A DNA stretch of 64,000 nt. Source: Hippophae tibetana (taxonomy: Eukaryota; Streptophyta; Magnoliopsida; Rosales; Elaeagnaceae). Location: assembly GCA_037013495.1 (NCBI GenBank), contig CM072805.1, positions 20,982,669-21,046,668 of the forward strand, in the 5' to 3' direction. Both the position numbers and the translations under genes were made by a program. Positions 48,451-58,386 of this stretch are shown piece after piece. The notes under the pieces were generated by a model. It was not told where the DNA came from. It made no database searches and worked only from the letters and a program-made list of their open reading frames with translations. The stretch's first letter is position 1. Each line of letters begins with the position of its first letter.

Positions 48451-48682
48451 AACATGTAGTCATATGAACAACTCATCAAGGCCAAGGATTCTTTTCTTAC
48501 CAGTTACATTTATAACAAGTGAAGAATATGTGTATTCAATCATTCAAGCACATAGAGTATCTACTATCTATCATTAATTGAATCTCCAATAACAAGCAAA
48601 TGATCGATAAAATCCTTTAAAGACTGCAATCTCCATCACAGATCCATCAGTTGTCCTTAAGAGTCATCATTGAATGCCTTAC

Positions 48683-50287
48683 TAATAAGTATTTAAAAAC
48701 ACTTATTATAAAGTTATTATATGTACATAGTTTTATTATCTTTTAAAGAAGATTTATTTTTTCAAAATCACATGTATATTTTGTTATTTTTCACATATTT
48801 TAGCTTCAAATTGATTTAATTGATCAATACTCGAAGACCATTACTTGAAAGCACTCCATTACAACATTAAAGCATAAAAAAATTAAAATATGTAAAGCTT
48901 ACATATGTTCCAAGTCATTGAAAAAGGTTTAAAAGAAAATAGGTTTCTAGTTGTTCAAAGGAATGCGACTATGATGTGAAAATAAAGTGTGCTACGGTGC
49001 AGATGAAGTGGATCGAGGACAAAATGTGTACACCCTGTCTCATGTCGCAACATGGAATAAAAGTGTATTGCATGGCCTACCTATATGATCCATCATTCTC
49101 TCATTTTCCTCACCTATAAAATGGACCCCAATTTGTTTTTTGAATCATCCCACAACTCTCTTTATAGCTAAATTCTTAATTTCTATCTAGTTATTTTTTA
49201 ATAGTTTTAAAGTTCTTTTTTTAATTAAGAGTTGAACAAACATAGTTCATACAATAGTTTTAATTTCGATTCAATAAACTATGTTGACAATTATGTTTGG
49301 AGTTTTACCAAAAATAGTAACAATATTGAGATTTTGTAATGATACACTTGAGATAGAATTTAAATGCATTCCTTTTAGATTATCTTTATGTATTGTTTTA
49401 TATGCTATATTTAATTTATTGATCATTTACTAAATTAATCATGTTTGGCTAAAAATATTATGCAATATTAGTAATTTTATTATATTCATGAAATATTAAA
49501 GTAGGTAAAATATTTTTATAAAACGAATAAAATTTTATTTCTTCATCAAGATTTAAACAAAGTTTGTAAAGGAAAAAATATATCAACGAAGTATTTTTTT
49601 ATAATAAGCATGAGAGTTAGATTTAGAATTTAATTATTTAAATTTGATTTAAAGTCAACTCTTCGATTTTATATTTGACTATTTGAATCTTTAGATAACT
49701 CTATTTCAAATATTTTTATAAGAATTATTATTGAAAAATATATTGACGATATATTTTTAATAGTAGTTTTAAAATCTGAAAGTTAGTTTTAAGATACTAA
49801 AATCATTAAATGGTTTATTAATTCCTTAGTAATAAAACATAATTTAATTAAATATCAATTATTGATCCTCTCCAAAAGACTTTAATTGATAATTCATCAT
49901 TTTCTTAGGATTTTTTTTATAAAAAAAATAGAGAATCAATAATCTTAATTCATATTTTTCATAACCTACTTAATATTGGACAAGCGTAATTAACTAACTA
50001 ATTTACCCCATAAATTTTTCACTGAATGTAAATATTTATTTGTCTATTGTTTATTGAATTGATATTTACTTTTATGTTATTAGATTAGATCTTTAAAAAT
50101 CCAAATATTGTGATAGAATGTTTAGATTTAATTTTTTTTTTAAGAATTTGTTGAATTGTTTAAAAACTATATGATTCTTTTTGAGACTAACCTTGAAAGT
50201 ATACTTATCATTCTCTATAAGTGATTCGTGCACCTATGAGCTATTTATAAATTTTACAAAATTTATACGCCAAATTTTGGCACATCA
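48683..50287 (+). mobile_element. ~1.6 kb LTR-like repeat, copy 2 (solo LTR), inserted in copia C gag
   Basis: Flanked by an exact 5-bp direct repeat CTTAC (48678-48682 and 50288-50292). Removing the block would bring two halves of one minus-strand frame together. It aligns with the minus strand of 3222-4701. It ends in CA and starts TA (an altered TG). It contains a TATA box but no coding domain and no partner LTR nearby. Together these point to a solo LTR. The parent family is unknown; a large-LTR gypsy family is plausible. Confidence 0.82.
49115..49120 (+). promoter_or_regulatory. TATA box inside the solo LTR
   Basis: CACCTATAAAATGG in a locally GC-richer context, about 430 bp into the 1.6 kb LTR-like repeat. 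This is typical of an LTR promoter. Confidence 0.5.
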
Positions 50288-50510
50288 CTTACCAAGAGCA
50301 AGCCAGTAATCCAACGAAGTATGCTTTCCATTTAAAAAATTCAAATGAAAAGAAGAAATGGATGAATAAATCTAATTATTGATAGCATTATCTTGTCTCT
50401 CTCAAATTAAGTATTCAACATTTTCTTCAAGAATTTAACATATGAAAAACTCTAGAAGCATAATTAGTTATAATTGTTTTCATAAGAGCAGGTGGTGGAG
50501 GTATAAAATT

Positions 50511-50750
50511 TTATTTGATTAAAGATGGCAAGCTACAATTTGTAATTATCTGTTGTAATTGCTCCTTCCAAATCAAGTAATTAGAGTCATTGAGTTTCAT
50601 TAAAAAACTGGATTGATAGGATAAGTAGATAATGAAGAAAAGAAAAAAGGAAGATGAAGATTGAGGAAGAAAATATGGAAATGAAGATGATTTGATGAAA
50701 ATAGATGAATGAGATGTGGGATTTATGAGTCTTGCATAACCATAGTGCAA
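50511..50750 (-). pseudogene. Copia C gag N-terminal remnant
   Basis: 79-codon frame containing FLMKLNDSNYLIWKEQLQQI, the hallmark 'KL.g.NY..W..q' opening of copia gag. The upstream serine/phenylalanine-rich part is unusually hydrophobic and may be decayed. Confidence 0.78.
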
Positions 50751-50759
50751 TTCATAAAT

Positions 50760-51463
50760 CCTAGATTTATCATGATCCTCTAGTGAACTTTTAATCTTAA
50801 TTATTAATTACCTTGGTCCAGAGAGACACAATCACCAGTGATCACCGGAAGCATTTAGATTTTGAAGTAATCTTTCTTAAGTCTGATGGAGAGAGCAAGA
50901 GAGACGACATCGACAATGTTCTGTTATGTACAAGAAGAGATACCCAAATTGCAAGTTCTTGACCCTTTCTCTAATTCTTCTCTATGTATTTTTTATTTTC
51001 TGTATATTTTTAATATATATATATAGATAGAGAGAGAGAGAGACGAAGAGACACTAGTAGAGGAAAAGACGCCTCTGAATTTCAAGAGGTGATTTGTAAT
51101 CTATTTCCTTATTGGATCCTTAGCAAATTCAAATTTTGAATTCAAAACTTACTTATATGGGTATTTCCTTATTTACAATACATTATCATATTTAATTGTG
51201 TTCTTCAAGGACCAATATCATAATTGTATTATTTCTAAACTTTTTTATAATTTAGACTATCACTAAATCATAAAGTTATTAATACGCATTCTACACATTA
51301 AAAGCCTCATTTCTCATGACACATATTGAACTCAATAAATAATATTTAATTTAATCACTTCATAACGAGTCTAATTAGATATTTGACAATCTATTATTCA
51401 ATATATATTTATATCACATATAAGCTCATATATGTTGTAATTAATTGAAATTAATTCCAACAT
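50760..51463 (-). mobile_element. Candidate LTR insertion in copia C leader
   Basis: The minus strand begins TGTTGGAATTAATTTC, a start seen in many plant copia LTRs. It separates the PBS-proximal leader of copia C from gag. It holds a (TA)n TATA-like run near 51016-51025 and a GA run. Direct TCATG words occur at both edges, but the right end lacks a clean CA and TSD, so the call is tentative. Confidence 0.4.
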
Positions 51464-51527
51464 GAAACTCATCTGCTTTGGTTGTTTTTGGTGTATCAAA
51501 AGACATCAATTTAGTCATGGTAGAATT

Positions 51528-51539
51528 GCTCTAATACCA
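51528..51539 (-). other. Primer binding site of copia C
   Basis: Minus strand TGGTATTAGAGC, one change from TGGTATCAGAGC, immediately after the 5' LTR. Confidence 0.8.
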
Positions 51540-51794
51540 TGTTAGAGACTGAAGTGAAAAAGGGATAGAGAGTAAGAGAATGGATACATGAATATGTTTC
51601 TTGAATATATGAATAACCTTACAATTATTAACGAGTAATACATTGTATTTATAGCTAAGTAAGTACTATTTAACTACATTAGTGAGTAATACATTCTGTT
51701 AGAGTGCACATGGGAGAAATCTTATTCTAACTAAATTCACACACAAGCATATGATCACATATGCAAGCACACTAGTTAATTAAATAACTCAACA
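51540..51794 (-). repeat. 5' LTR of copia C
   Basis: 255 bp reading TGTTGAGTTATT...TCTCTAACA on the minus strand and abutting the PBS. No partner was found at the truncated left end, so its limits rest on the PBS and the TG...CA termini. Confidence 0.65.
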
Positions 51795-52004
51795 TTTTGT
51801 GACAATAAAGGTAGATTTGTATTAAGAATAATATTTAAGTGTTATTTTTATCACTCGATAAAGTTAGATGATATATTTATAATTTTTATGATAATTCGAT
51901 TATATGTTTATTAGTTTTTAAGTATATTAATTTGTTAATTTTTTTATTTTTGAATTTTTAATGGTAGTTTTGTTTATTTACTGTAATAAAGATTTTTCTT
52001 TTAG

Positions 52005-52234
52005 AATTGGTTAAAGCTTTCAATAGACTTATGATTTTGCTTCAAAAAATAACTTATGATTTTTCTTTTTCAACTAGACATTTTCAGTTGGCTTTTGTGT
52101 TTCTTATGTTCATAGGAACATCACTTCTTGCAAAGATTGCTACAATTATAGGAAAAATAGATTGGGATCAGTTCAAAGAATTATGCCTGCAATCTGATGC
52201 TATTAATTGCTTAACGTCTTTGAAAATTGATTAA
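52005..52234 (+). pseudogene. Orphan last-exon-like fragment
   Basis: After TTTTCTTTTAG an open frame of about 76 codons runs to TGATTAA-type stops, with a non-random protein: KITYDFSFSTRHFQLAFVFL, then LLAKIATIIGKIDWDQFKEL. There is no ATG in a usable position. It looks like the terminal exon of a host gene whose other exons are not nearby. I could not name the family. It sits between copia C and copia B. Confidence 0.4.
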
Positions 52235-52712
52235 AATAATTTCTCAATTTTTTATTAAACTACTAATAGTATCTCATTGTAAAGCACAATTAACCAACGA
52301 GAATAATGAATAAAATAATTTATCTTGCTCCAAAGTGAATGTTGTTTTTAAAATTGTAATATATTTTTTTTTCAAAAGACAAGTCTCCTTTTTTTTAACT
52401 TGAATTGAAAATATTATAATGAAATTTTTAATTACTTGTTATTTGAATTGTTAAATTGATATAATTTTAATTTTATAATAATTAAAATATAATCTGTAAA
52501 GTATGTGCATTTGATTAGTATGGTATAGATATGAATATTAGTTTTTCATTATTGTAAATTAATTATTTGAAAAAATAATTTTAAGTTTTCGCAATTTAAA
52601 GAAAAATATATAATGTAACTAGACGTTTGGTTAGGGGCATACATAAATAACAGTTAGTTTAGTCACGAAATTGTTCCCAGGTTTTGACATTTGCTTTGCA
52701 AGCTAGGATACT

Positions 52713-52944
52713 TGTCAAATTGTGTTTTCTGATAATTATCAGATATATAGTTTTTCATATATTCTTTCTGTTTTGTATTCAGTTTACAAGAGTTTACAAT
52801 ATATGTATATAAGGAAAACGAAAATTAAACAATAACCATAAAACCTGCACATCCAGGTTTTATGGCTCCACTAATATTATTGTCTGCTCAATGTTTTACT
52901 CCATTGAGCATTTGTGTCTGCCACTGTTATAGCACACACCAACA
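52713..52944 (-). repeat. 3' LTR of copia B
   Basis: 232 bp, TGTTGGTG...TTTGACA on the minus strand. Contains three dyads: 52728-52743 (16-bp palindrome), 52836-52865 (12-bp stem, 6-nt loop) and 52885-52910 (9-bp stem, 8-nt loop). Confidence 0.96.
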
Positions 52945-52956
52945 CTCCTCCTCAAG
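52945..52956 (-). other. Polypurine tract of copia B
   Basis: Minus strand TTGAGGAGGAG next to the 3' LTR. Confidence 0.88.
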
Positions 52957-53290
52957 TTGGTGCATATATGTCTCTTATGCCCAACTTGTCAAGTGAGTTG
53001 TAGAAGTTCCTTGCAGACACAGATTTTGTGAGTATATCAGCCAATTGATCTTCTGATTTAACAAATGGAAGCTTAATAATCTTTTCTTCAAGATTCTGTT
53101 TGATGAAGTTCCGATCCACTTCAACGTGCTTCGTGCGATCATGTTGAACTGGATTGTGAGATATGGAAATGGCTGCTTTGTTATCACAAAATAAGTTCAT
53201 TTCAGAGTTAGGAGTAACACCAATCTCAGTTAGAAGTTTTTTCAACCAAAGGAGCTCACATATTCCCTTGACCATTCCTCGAAATTCAGC
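52952..53290 (-). pseudogene. Copia B RNase H C-terminal part, out of frame with RT
   Basis: 107-codon frame with ICELLWLKKLLTEIG, LFCDNKAAISISHNPVQHDR and the conserved copia pol tail EDQLADILTKSVS, ending in a stop at 52952. It is joined to the RT/RNase H part by a frame break at the C7 run near 53349. The polyprotein cannot be read through here without frameshifting. Confidence 0.9.
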
Positions 53291-53291
53291 T

Positions 53292-54765
53292 TCAGCACTG
53301 GATAAGGCAACTACATTTTGCTTCTTGCTTCTCCATGTGACAAGGTTGCCCCCCCACGAAAGTAAAGTACCCAGCAGTAGATTTCCTATCCTTCATATTC
53401 CCTGCCCAGTCTGAATCTGTATATCCAAGGACTTTCAATTGACCATTCTTTGAAAACATAAGTCCTTTCCCAGGGGAGGATTTTAAGTAACGAAGTATTC
53501 GCATGACCGCATCCATATGGTCTTCACTTGGGCAGTGCATGAACTGACTCACGACACTCACAGCATAAGCAATATCAGGTCGAGTATGAGATAAATATAT
53601 GAGTTTACCTACTAACCGTTGATATCTCTGTTTATCTGCTGGTACTTGGTCCACATATTCTCCGAGTTTATGATTTTGAACCATTGGAATATCAACAGGT
53701 TTACAATCTAGTAGTCCTGCCTCTGCTAGTAGGTCCAGAGTATATTTCCTTTGGGAAAGACATATGCCTTGTTTTGATCTTGTTACCTCAATACCTAAGA
53801 AGTATTTGAGCCCTCCTAAGTTCTTCATTTCAAACTCATTTGACAGTTGTTCTTGAAGCTTAGAGATTTCTTCTTTATCATCCCCTGTAATGATCATGTC
53901 GTCTACATAGACTATAAGGGCTGTTATCTTCCCTAATCGATGTTTTAGGAAAAGAGTATGATCAGAGTTGCTTTGTTGGAACCCATATTTCTTCATTGCT
54001 GAACTCAACCTACCAAACCACGCTCGAGGTGATTGTTTTAGTCCATACAATGCTCGTTGTAATCTACATGCAGTTTCTTTTCCTGATGTAACAGTATATC
54101 CTGGTGGGATATCCATGTAAATCTCTTCTTCAAGGTCACCATGAAGGAAGGCATTCTTCACGTCAAGTTGGTGCAATGGCCAATCTAAATTTGCTGCAAG
54201 AGATAACAAAACTCTCACAGTTTTTAGTTTAGCCACAGGTGAGAAGGTTTCTTGATAATCTATCCCATGTTTCTGTGTATATCCTTTTGCTACAAGCCTC
54301 GCCTTGTAACGATCAACTAACCCATCTGCTTTATACTTAATGGAGAAAATCCACTTGCATCCTACCATCTTCCTCCCTTGAGGCAACTCGCTTAACACCC
54401 ATGTGTTATTCTTCTGGAGTGCCTCAAATTCCTCTTTTATAGCTTGAGCCCATTTTGGATTAGATAAAGCTTCTTCAATGCTACTCGGAATTTGACACGA
54501 GGAGAGTGTTTGTGCAAATGCCCTGATAGGTTCTGATAACCTTTGAGTAGATACATAATTTGCTATTGGATACTTGGGTTGTCGTTCTTCTCTTTCTAGG
54601 GAGTATCGATTTGGAGGTTTACCTCGATTGTGTCTGAAAGGTAAAACATAACCAACAGATGTATCTATAGCATTAGTCTGTAAAGGTGTGATAGGATAGC
54701 TTACCTCAGGAGTGTTCTCAGCAGGAGGATCATTGGGTACTAGAGAATGGAGGGGGTACATAAAC
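53292..54765 (-). pseudogene. Copia B reverse transcriptase and start of RNase H
   Basis: Uninterrupted RT frame. It shows NNTWVLSELP, GCKWIFSIKYKADG, RYKARLVAKGYTQ, FSPVAKLKTVRVLL, LHQLDVKNAFLHGDLEEEIY, LYGLKQSPRAWF and the catalytic VYVDDMIITG (about 53893-53913). It continues with LGGLKYFLGIEV, the YQRLVGKLIYLSHTRPDIAY block, and RNase H start GYTDSDWAGNMKDRKST. It is separated from integrase upstream by a frame break near 54765 and from the RNase H tail downstream by another at about 53349. All catalytic RT motifs are present. Confidence 0.93.
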
Positions 54766-57321
54766 CACTTCATCTTCAGTAGATTCAATTACTACTTCAG
54801 CTTCAGTTCGTGGAAGTTCAAGCTCGGGTCTAGATACGGGCTCCTCCATATTATTGGCACGTTCCGAGTATGTTGGACTCGTGTCTAATATTTCAACATC
54901 AAGCCAATTTCGTTCTTCACCATAACTCTCCTCCTGAAGAGTGTAATTGGATACTGGTGATGGGAAAAAACATTCTGATTCGAGGAAAGTGACATCCATG
55001 GTAGTATAGTTTCTTTTAGTAATTGGATCATAACATCGGTACCCCTTTTTTTGTACACCATACCCCAAGAATACACATCGGACAGCACATGGATCCAACT
55101 TAGTTCGTTGATTTTTATGGAGGTGGACAAAAGCAACACATCCAAAAATTCGGGGCGGAAGCATCAAAATAGTAGGCAGAGGAAGATGATCAGATAACAC
55201 CTTTAATGGAGTCTGAAATTGTAAGGTCTTTGTGGGCATTCGATTCAGTAGATACACCGCTGTAGTAACAGCATCACTCCAGTATTTATGAGGCATATGT
55301 GCACCGATTAGTAAGGCCCGAGCCGTTTCTAAAATATGCCGATTTTTTCTCTCCGCCGTCCCATTCTGTTGTGGGGTTTGTGAACATGAGGTTTCATGGA
55401 GAATACCATGGTTGTCAAAGTATGTCCGGAATTGTTGATTAACATACTCCCCTCCATTATCAGACCTAAGTATCTTAATTTTTTCAGAAAATTGTGTTTG
55501 AACCATGGTGTGAAACATGTGAAATGTAGCAAATACTTCATCTTTATGTTTGAGAAGGTAAAGCCATGTCATTCGTGTACAATCATCAACAAAAATAACA
55601 AACCAACGACGACCTGATGACGTAATGACCGGGGAAGGTCCCCAAACATCAGAATGTACCAAAGCAAAAGGAGCCACACTTTTATTCATGCTCATAGGAT
55701 AAGATGCCCTATGACTTTTTGCTAGGATACAAGTATCACATTTGAAATCTGAATGTGTGATATTTGAAAATAAACTAGGGAGTAGGTGCTTTAAATACCC
55801 GAATGATGGATGCCCAAATCTACGATGACATAGCCAAATCTGTCGTTCCTTGTTACCAACAGTATGTTGCATGTGATTGGCTCTTCCTGAACTGAGGTCA
55901 TCCACATAATATAGCCCTCCTCTCCTAGTACCACGCCCAATGATCTCCTTGGTGAGAATATCCTGTAGAAGGCAAAAAGTAGAATACATCAGTACTACAC
56001 AGTTAAGATCTGAAGTGACCTGACTTACAGACATTAGTCGGTTTGACAGAGAGGGTACAAGCAAAGTATTAGATAATGATAATGAATGAGATAAGGTCAC
56101 TGTTCCAGCTCCTGTAACTGGATAAGTGACCCCATTTGCATTGGCAACACGGCTCCGTCTTGGCTGGGTTGTATTGGAGAGATCGTTTGGGTCAAATGTC
56201 ATGTGATATGTAGCTCCAGAGTCTAGAATCCACTCATCTTTCTCATTACGAGTAGAGATGTGAAATGCTTTACTTGAAATACCTGGATCTTGGGAAGATT
56301 CGGCATGAGAAGTAAGGGATAGTGAGGCATTATTGGTAGCCACAGCTGCTCGCCCAGTAGTGTCCCGTTTCTTCCGTGCTTGAAGATCATTCCACCATTC
56401 TGGATACCCATGTAGTTTGAAGCAGTTTTCACGAGTGTGTTTGGAGTTTCCACAATGGCCACATTTCATGTCAAGAGATGGTGGATTTCCCGTGGATTTC
56501 TTGCTACCCAAGGAAGTTCCTGTTTTTGGTGGCATTAGGTTATGATGTCCCTTGACCCCTTTAAAAGCCATAACAGCTCCGGGTGTCGTATCTACACCTG
56601 TGATCATCACGGTCTGCCTGACCTCTTCCCTACGGACGAATCCATAGGCTTGTTCCACCGTAGGGAATGGTTTGATCTGAAGCACATCACTTCGAGTTTT
56701 ATCCAATCTATCATCAAGTCCATCGAGGAAGGTATACACTCGATCTTCCTGTACGATGGAGTTGTATTTTTTTATATCAATCGCACACTCCATTGGGTTA
56801 GGACGACAGAAATCAATTTCACGCCACAACCCTTGAAGGTCATTGTAGTATTTTTCAATGGATCCACCCGCTTGTTTCGTACGAGTAACTTGACGGTGAA
56901 GATCATATACTTGAGACGTGTCTGTCCCATCATAGTAAGTGGTAGCCACCGAATCCCAAACCTGTTTTGCAGTTGGGAATCGGATAAAATTTGCAATTAA
57001 GGAGGGGTCCATCGAATTGATCAACCATCCTTTGACAATGGCGTTTTCAGTACGCCATCTCCTAAATAAGGGGTCGGTTTCAATAGGTTGAGGAAAGTCC
57101 TCATTAATATATCCCAGTTTTTCTTTGCCAGAGATATACATCTCTACCACCTGGGACCATAAGGCATAGTTGGATCCTCCCAACTTGATACTAATGGGAG
57201 CAGTCGACGCTTCAGTTGACGGAGGTTGTGAGCTAATCTGAGCTCTAGTTAAAACTTCCGTCATTTTCGCCGTTAAATCTTCCAATATGAAATTGGTAGT
57301 TAAATCTCTAGATTCCGCCAT
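54730..57321 (-). CDS. Copia B gag-protease-integrase polyprotein (863 codons open)
   Basis: ATG at 57319-57321. Gag covers about residues 1-280 (LGGSNYALWSQVVEMYISGK block). The zinc knuckle CGHCGNSKHTRENC lies near residue 287, close to 56420-56465. The protease active site LDSGAT is at 56212-56226. The pre-integrase HHCC region (LCHRRFGHPS ... CDTCILAKSHR) is at about 55735-55850. The integrase core has D in VHSDVWG, D in RSDNGGEY and E in GTAERKNRH, so the DDE triad is complete. The frame ends shortly after the integrase C-terminal and acidic linker, at a frame break before RT near 54765. It is the intact counterpart of the stop-ridden copia A frame. Confidence 0.93.
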   Translation of the reverse strand: MAESRDLTTNFILEDLTAKMTEVLTRAQISSQPPSTEASTAPISIKLGGSNYALWSQVVEMYISGKEKLGYINEDFPQPIETDPLFRRWRTENAIVKGWLINSMDPSLIANFIRFPTAKQVWDSVATTYYDGTDTSQVYDLHRQVTRTKQAGGSIEKYYNDLQGLWREIDFCRPNPMECAIDIKKYNSIVQEDRVYTFLDGLDDRLDKTRSDVLQIKPFPTVEQAYGFVRREEVRQTVMITGVDTTPGAVMAFKGVKGHHNLMPPKTGTSLGSKKSTGNPPSLDMKCGHCGNSKHTRENCFKLHGYPEWWNDLQARKKRDTTGRAAVATNNASLSLTSHAESSQDPGISSKAFHISTRNEKDEWILDSGATYHMTFDPNDLSNTTQPRRSRVANANGVTYPVTGAGTVTLSHSLSLSNTLLVPSLSNRLMSVSQVTSDLNCVVLMYSTFCLLQDILTKEIIGRGTRRGGLYYVDDLSSGRANHMQHTVGNKERQIWLCHRRFGHPSFGYLKHLLPSLFSNITHSDFKCDTCILAKSHRASYPMSMNKSVAPFALVHSDVWGPSPVITSSGRRWFVIFVDDCTRMTWLYLLKHKDEVFATFHMFHTMVQTQFSEKIKILRSDNGGEYVNQQFRTYFDNHGILHETSCSQTPQQNGTAERKNRHILETARALLIGAHMPHKYWSDAVTTAVYLLNRMPTKTLQFQTPLKVLSDHLPLPTILMLPPRIFGCVAFVHLHKNQRTKLDPCAVRCVFLGYGVQKKGYRCYDPITKRNYTTMDVTFLESECFFPSPVSNYTLQEESYGEERNWLDVEILDTSPTYSERANNMEEPVSRPELELPRTEAEVVIESTEDEVVYVPPPFSSTQ

Positions 57322-58133
57322 GAAATCTAAAATTTTTTTTCTTCCGTTTTTCCTTTTTTTTTTTTACAAAACAGCCACTATATAAATGAAAAAAAACACA
57401 ATTCGTAACCCTAAACCTAATTTCCCTCTCGCAAGCGGCGCCTCTTCTCCTTGCTACGCGATTTCAGGAGATGGTCGAGCAGTTTCCTCTGCGCGTCGAG
57501 CAGCTTCCTCGCACAGTTTCCTCTGCGCAGCGTCTTCTTCGTTCCTTGGTGCAGCGGCGCCCTTTTTCTTCTGATTCCTTGTGTGAATCGATCAGCTGCA
57601 GCCGGAGTTTCAGAAAGTTTTACTCAGCGTTATGTTTCCCTGCAATCTCTAGCCGAAAAACCTGAGTTGTATTCTGTTTCTTTTGCGAAATGATAGTTTC
57701 CTCTGGAAAACAGGTATTGTTGGATGCTCCTCTCTGTCTTTCCTTCTTCTTCTTTGTTCGTTTCTATTCAGATTTCCAGAATATGAAAAACGCCTCTTAT
57801 TTTCCCTTTTTTTTCAATATTGTAACTGATCAGTTTTTATTCCAACCTATACACAAAAAACAGCGATTCACGTCAATGGCTTCTGGCCTAAAAAATGCTG
57901 ACTTGATTTTTTCTTTCAGAACCACTTCTACAGCACAACACTATTAATCAATCTCTGTGATTCATTTTTTTTCTTGAGGAGATAATGTTGGTACAGTTTC
58001 ACGAGTAAACCAGGATTGCCACACCAAAAAATCAGAGATAAAAACGAAGGTAAGTGTAAACCAGAATGGTTACACCAGAAATCAGAAATTAAATTTTCTG
58101 AGAACAGAAAACAGCATAGTAGGTAATTCCATA
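57322..58133 (-). other. Copia B untranslated leader
   Basis: About 0.8 kb between PBS and gag ATG. Includes a GC-richer block (57425-57570) with repeated 'tttcctctgcgc' words, and a poly-A/T tract just before the ATG. Only its last part resembles the copia A leader. Confidence 0.7.
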
Positions 58134-58149
58134 CCTTGCTCTGATACCA
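58134..58149 (-). other. Primer binding site of copia B
   Basis: Minus strand TGGTATCAGAGCAAGG directly follows the 5' LTR. It is an exact match to the plant initiator tRNA-Met copia PBS core. Confidence 0.93.
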
Positions 58150-58381
58150 TGTCAAATTGTGTTTTCTGATAATTATCAGATGTATAGTTTTTCATATATT
58201 CTTTCTGTTCTGTATTCAGTTTACAAGAGTTTACAATATATGTATATAAGGAAAACGAAAATTAAACAATAACCATAAAACCTGCACATCCAGGTTTTAT
58301 GGCTCCACTAATATTATTGTCTGCTCAATGTTTTACTCCATTGAGCATTTGTGTCTGCCACTGTTATAGCACACACCAACA
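58150..58381 (-). repeat. 5' LTR of copia B
   Basis: Two substitutions from 52713-52944 over 232 bp. A CTTATATA promoter element lies at 58243-58250 (minus strand). Confidence 0.96.
58243..58250 (-). promoter_or_regulatory. TATA-like element in copia B 5' LTR
   Basis: Minus strand CTTATATACATA, downstream of the two hairpin dyads. This places those dyads in U3. Confidence 0.45.
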
Positions 58382-58386
58382 ATACT

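Larger units (their letters stand above)
45770..51794 (-). mobile_element. Copia C: decayed, 3'-truncated copia retrotransposon
   Basis: On the minus strand, a 5' LTR (51540-51794) and PBS are followed by gag, zinc knuckle, integrase and RT fragments. The element breaks off after the RT block YIDDILVTGN at about 45770. RNase H, PPT and 3' LTR are missing. Two other insertions sit inside: the LTR-like repeat 48683-50287 in gag and possibly another LTR at 50760-51463. Confidence 0.8.
52713..58381 (-). mobile_element. Copia B: young, nearly complete Ty1/copia retrotransposon
   Basis: 5669 bp with two 232-bp LTRs that differ at only two sites. It is flanked by an exact ATACT duplication (52708-52712 and 58382-58386). 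A perfect PBS and a PPT are present. Gag, protease, integrase, RT and RNase H are all recognisable, but the polyprotein frame is interrupted twice, near 54765 and at a run of seven C near 53349. By its RT, integrase and order it is a Ty1/copia element of the RE1-like kind. The few LTR differences imply insertion well under a few million years ago. Confidence 0.96.

Noticed and set aside
56542..57000. 152-codon plus-strand frame opposite copia B gag, also seen opposite copia A gag
   Set aside because: Antisense shadow preserved only because the two gag sequences are nearly identical.
57386..57947. Overlapping plus-strand frames of 60-85 codons in the copia B leader
   Set aside because: Short, antisense to the element, with no recognisable domain. 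The GC-rich leader keeps frames open by composition.
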